64,000 nucleotides of DNA from NCBI GenBank assembly GCA_030849045.1, contig JASAOL010000585.1, positions 1-64,000 of the forward strand. The letters are read 5' to 3'. Below, in pieces: positions 61,974-64,000 of this stretch. Numbering within the stretch: position 1 is the stretch's first letter; every line of letters begins with the position of its first letter. The notes beneath the pieces are model-generated. The model had not been told where the DNA came from, searched no databases, and worked only from the letters and a program-made list of their open reading frames with translations. The DNA comes from Wallacemonas rigidus (Eukaryota > Euglenozoa > Kinetoplastea > Trypanosomatida > Trypanosomatidae). A program made the position numbers and the translations under genes.

Positions 61974-64000
61974 GGGTCCTTCTTCGCACCCAGACCGCAC
62001 CCGGCGTTCGGTCACCTTCGAGGAGCTCAAGGCTGAACAAAGCGATGGCGTGCGTCCGTCAAAGCGGGCAACCAAGCAGAAGGCGTCGCCGAGTCGCGCG
62101 CGGCCGTCTTCGACCTCATCCGCTCGCTCAAACGGGTCGGAGCGCTCGTCGTCCGCCGCCGCACACTTGATTGCCGAGTCATCAGTCAGTGGCAGCCGCT
62201 CGAGTCCGCCAGGAAGCGAGTCGACTGCACGACGGCCAAGCACGCGCACAGGCCGGAAAGCCGGTGCTCGTGGTAGCGGCGGCGCCCTGATCCTGAACAA
62301 GCCGCCCCCCGATCCACTGGCGGAGATCACCGCGCGTGCACTCGAGAGCCTGTCCATGCCCGCGCTCAAGTCGCAGCTGGCAGCGGCCAACCGCGCCAGT
62401 GCGAAAGAGAAGCGCGCGGCGATGAACAAGGTGCAGTCCGCCGTGCTGCGCGCGCACCAAAACGGTGCCAAGGCCATGGATGTCCTTTTTACCGAAGAAT
62501 CTGAGGCGATGTTCGGCCTTTTTCTGCAGGAAAGCCTCAAAGCACACTCACGCGAGATTACTGCTCTGCAGCGTGCGCGTGCAGAGGAGAAGGCCCTCGC
62601 ACAGAAGCGGCTTGACCACGCTGCCGAAACCACCGGCACACTCCTGGCTGGTGTGACCTCGCTCCTGGAGGCAGCGCGCGCCGCAGGCGCTGACGTGTGC
62701 GCAGAGAGTGGCGTGCTCACGAATGGCCCGTACAGGGGTCAAAACGAGACCGCGGCACATCATGACGCAGGCCGCCCCATGCCGGAAGTGCGGAATCCGC
62801 AGTCGTCATGGCTTCCCTCGTCGGACCTGAGCAAGACGCACCGACCTCAGCGTCTCACAGACTCTGAGAGGGATGCACTGCACGCTATTCGCATCTTCTT
62901 CGGCCAAGTCACCGACGGTGTACGCGGCGACACGGCCGTGGGGAGCCCGTCTGACCCCGCGCAGCCCCGTGAGCTGCCGACTGTTCCACCCGCTGTCCTT
63001 GGTGTCGAGCTGACCCGCCTCAAAGACGCGCTTGTCGCTCTTCTCGATCAGCTGCGCATGCGCGACGTGAAGCAGCAAGAGCGCATCACTGCGCAGGAAC
63101 GTGTGCTCGATGAACACGCGACACGCCTCAAGCGAGCCGATGATCTCCTGCGCGACACAGTGGAGCAAGACCACTGCGAGGCGTCCTACACTGTGCAGCG
63201 GCTGATAGAGCTTGACGCCTCGCTTCGCGCGCGCATGGACGCGGTAGAGGAGGGCACGCAGCTCGCTCTCTCTGCACTCATCGCTGACAAGACAGACGTG
63301 TGCCTGTCGAACAACGTCTACAGCGATAGGGCTGCGCTTCAGCAGTACCGTGAGGACCGCACGCATCACCTCATGACCCGTATGGAGGGATTGCACGTGG
63401 AGCAGGCAGCCATGCTACGCACCGTTCAGGAGGCGCTCGTCGCGATGAACCGCCGCGTCGCCCATCGCGGTCGGGAAGAGAAGGTGGTGGATGCGCACAC
63501 GACCCTGCCGACCTCCGTGCGCGCGCTACTTGAGGAGACGTGCGATCGCGACACACTCGTACGTTTTCTGTGCCACGTGACCTTGCACAGCGACGAGGCC
63601 ACGCACCTGCTGCTCGGCGCCATCGCCGAGTACGCGCAGTACCTGCAGGCGCATCCGAGCGAGGCCGAGGCGGTGCGCGAGGCGGCACGTACCCATGCCG
63701 CCGTGTCTGCGTTGGTGACCAAGATGTACGAAGAGAGTCTCATCAGTCGCAATCCGCACGCAGTCCAGCCGAGCCTGACAAATACATTGGAGCACATTGT
63801 CTCTCAGTACAACGAATTCATGGGTTTCCGCGCGGACCACGCCACAGCAGCCCTCCGGCAAGCCGATCACCAAGCCACCCTCCGGGCGCAGCGTCAGATG
63901 CACCGTCCTGGGACCGGTGGTTTCTTCGATGAGGCGGTGCCGCTGCCAGCGTCCATGGTGGAGGCCGATGGTGGACTCAAGCCGAACCCATATAGTGCCA
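61939..64000 (+). CDS. Coiled-coil protein of unknown function (3' partial)
   Basis: I translated this frame directly: it is open from the ATG at 61939 to the last base (687 complete codons), so the C-terminus lies outside the window. A TGA six bases upstream in frame fixes 61939 as the earliest possible start. It begins MEKQRAPTKT. Residues 1 to about 120 are Ser/Arg/Pro-rich and basic. From about 125 the sequence is helical: PLAEITARALESLSMPALKS, then SREITALQRARAEEKALAQK, VELTRLKDALVALLDQLRMR and QERITAQERVLDEHATRLKR, typical of coiled coils. A more globular helical block at about 515-610 (VRALLEETCDRDTLVRFLCH) follows. No enzyme motif, membrane helix or signal is visible. Probably cytoskeletal or structural, by inference only. 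Confidence 0.8.
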   Translation, partial: MEKQRAPTKTAEGPSSHPDRTRRSVTFEELKAEQSDGVRPSKRATKQKASPSRARPSSTSSARSNGSERSSSAAAHLIAESSVSGSRSSPPGSESTARRPSTRTGRKAGARGSGGALILNKPPPDPLAEITARALESLSMPALKSQLAAANRASAKEKRAAMNKVQSAVLRAHQNGAKAMDVLFTEESEAMFGLFLQESLKAHSREITALQRARAEEKALAQKRLDHAAETTGTLLAGVTSLLEAARAAGADVCAESGVLTNGPYRGQNETAAHHDAGRPMPEVRNPQSSWLPSSDLSKTHRPQRLTDSERDALHAIRIFFGQVTDGVRGDTAVGSPSDPAQPRELPTVPPAVLGVELTRLKDALVALLDQLRMRDVKQQERITAQERVLDEHATRLKRADDLLRDTVEQDHCEASYTVQRLIELDASLRARMDAVEEGTQLALSALIADKTDVCLSNNVYSDRAALQQYREDRTHHLMTRMEGLHVEQAAMLRTVQEALVAMNRRVAHRGREEKVVDAHTTLPTSVRALLEETCDRDTLVRFLCHVTLHSDEATHLLLGAIAEYAQYLQAHPSEAEAVREAARTHAAVSALVTKMYEESLISRNPHAVQPSLTNTLEHIVSQYNEFMGFRADHATAALRQADHQATLRAQRQMHRPGTGGFFDEAVPLPASMVEADGGLKPNPYSA

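Noticed and set aside
1-64000. Strand switch, retroelements, virus-derived elements, CRISPR arrays, telomeric repeats
   Set aside because: All genes are on one strand and I saw no reverse transcriptase, transposase, capsid or repeat-spacer pattern. Degenerate short retroposons in 3' UTRs cannot be excluded by eye.

Overview
The window looks like nuclear DNA of a trypanosomatid (Kinetoplastea), most likely a GC-rich Leishmaniinae-type genome. All sixteen genes I can support lie on the + strand, none shows an intron, and they are separated by roughly 0.5-1.3 kb of pyrimidine-rich, homopolymer-rich spacer. Nearly every start codon is preceded by a long polypyrimidine tract and an AG, followed by a short leader in which the first ATG is the gene start. 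That is the pattern of spliced-leader trans-splicing inside a polycistronic unit. I saw no strand switch, tRNA, rRNA, retroelement or virus-derived sequence.

Layout from left to right. 1-1300 is the 3' part of a PPR-like gene. 2057-3934 is an R3H-type protein. 4952-8266 is a C2CD3-like centriole/basal-body protein. 9306-11306 is a four-helix membrane protein fused to a PTEN-type phosphatase, with the architecture of voltage-sensing phosphatases. 11960-12784 is a small candidate axonemal protein. 13454-14470 and 15244-16275 are tandem, diverged D-2-hydroxyacid dehydrogenases. 17287-31941 is a 4,884-residue VPS13-type lipid-transfer protein. 33239-37381 is a large unknown protein. 38432-39328 is a coiled-coil protein. 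40599-48461 is a Nup205/Nup192-like candidate nucleoporin. 49474-51852 is unknown. 52397-52849 is a rhodanese-like protein with an N-terminal acylation signal. 53869-57717 is an SFI1-like repeat protein. 58545-61049 is a basic/AT-hook-like unknown. 61939 to the right edge is the 5' part of a coiled-coil protein still open at the window end.

Genes in such units are co-transcribed but usually not functionally grouped, and here they cover mitochondria, RNA binding, membrane lipid transfer, phosphoinositide signalling, redox metabolism, nuclear pore and basal body/flagellum. Three of sixteen (C2CD3-like, candidate CFAP68-like, SFI1-like) point to the basal body or axoneme. Several translation starts were set from the first ATG after the predicted splice acceptor, because the longest open frames extend upstream into non-ATG sequence.

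The most interesting points are: the VSP-like phosphatase whose fourth helix lacks the regular arginine ladder; a 68-codon ORF whose ATG abuts a strong splice acceptor at 52064; the 5-nt leader predicted for the rhodanese gene; an FG-bearing N-terminal tail on the putative scaffold nucleoporin; and the diverged dehydrogenase pair. All functional calls come from reading motifs and recalled family sequences; no database search was possible.
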